Of a DNA stretch of 13,260 nucleotides, positions 13,093 through 13,260 are shown in pieces. Positions within the stretch are counted from its first letter, which is position 1. Every line of letters begins with the position of its first letter. The notes below the pieces were generated by a model that worked only from the letters and a program-made list of their open reading frames with translations, had not been told where the DNA came from and did no database searches. The stretch lies in NCBI GenBank assembly GCA_019308705.1, contig JAFDHW010000022.1, positions 1 through 13,260 on the forward strand, read 5' to 3'. The stretch comes from Deltaproteobacteria bacterium (GTDB lineage Bacteria > Desulfobacterota > Desulfobacteria > Desulfobacterales > Desulfatibacillaceae). The position numbers were made by a program, and so were the translations under genes.

Positions 13093-13260
13093 GCTTTATC
13101 CCCATCATCCCGGGGACTCGTTTTCTTGCCCTTTGCGGGTCAGCCCGGATTATTCACGCGTTCGATCACCGTCAAAATTCCGTTAAAAAAGCGGAGCGTA
13201 TTTTCCCATCATCCGCCAATCAACCATTAACACGCTTAACCCGAATCATTCATGAAAAAT

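Noticed and set aside
11458..13230. A 590-codon open frame on the plus strand across the phosphatase and FHA genes
   Set aside because: It is antisense to two clearly recognised genes with intact motifs. Its residues (His, Gly and Val rich) are what high GC third positions give on the opposite strand. It has no ribosome site or family resemblance.
1..13260. Mobile elements, CRISPR arrays, phage genes or a defence island
   Set aside because: No transposase, integrase, regularly spaced repeats or defence-family genes were seen. The DNA looks like uniform housekeeping chromosome.

Overview
The window is GC-rich DNA with a strong G/C bias at third codon positions. It looks like a chromosomal stretch from a Gram-negative anaerobe of the Desulfobacterota (deltaproteobacterial) kind. 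That assignment is an inference from the gene set (NDP-forming acyl-CoA synthetase subunits, RecD2 helicase, HU, PP2C/FHA/Ser-Thr kinase signalling genes) and from protein style; there is no rRNA or other marker here. No insertion sequence, phage gene, CRISPR array, tRNA or rRNA was recognised.

Layout, left to right. All genes but one lie on the minus strand, so each group reads from high to low coordinates. (1) 1-2097: a signal-peptide metallo-beta-lactamase-fold hydrolase (1270-1971) overlaps by 4 bp a secreted double SH3b protein (839-1273). A PfkB-family, probably adenosine, kinase (start 786) follows and runs off the left edge. A well-formed sigma70-type promoter lies at 2069-2097. (2) 2142-7843: the ATP-grasp beta subunit (7172-7843) and CoA-binding alpha subunit (5712-7175) of an ADP/NDP-forming acyl-CoA synthetase overlap by 4 bp. 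They are followed by a GT-A glycosyltransferase (4349-5596) and, 2 bp on, a RecD2-type helicase (2142-4346). (3) 7844-8148 is a divergent control region with a 15-bp perfect inverted repeat, an A/T dyad, a promoter and a mini-ORF. It serves the only plus-strand gene, an unrecognised 329-aa protein (8149-9138). (4) An HU gene (9239-9508) has its own hairpin terminator and sits below a 425-bp noncoding stretch with nested complementary segments. (5) 9934-12987: a PP2C phosphatase, an FHA protein and a Ser/Thr-kinase-like protein with a C-terminal cyclic-nucleotide-binding domain, read in that order from a promoter at 13064-13092.

The most unusual element is group 5. The phosphatase keeps all its metal-binding motifs, but the kinase-like protein has His-Phe-Arg where the DFG motif belongs, while its cyclic-nucleotide pocket looks intact. 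This suggests a phospho-threonine signalling module built around a pseudokinase or atypical kinase that may sense cAMP or cGMP. A second recurring oddity is a strong hairpin whose base lies exactly 11 nt upstream of two start codons (7843 and 11211) that lack a normal Shine-Dalgarno sequence.
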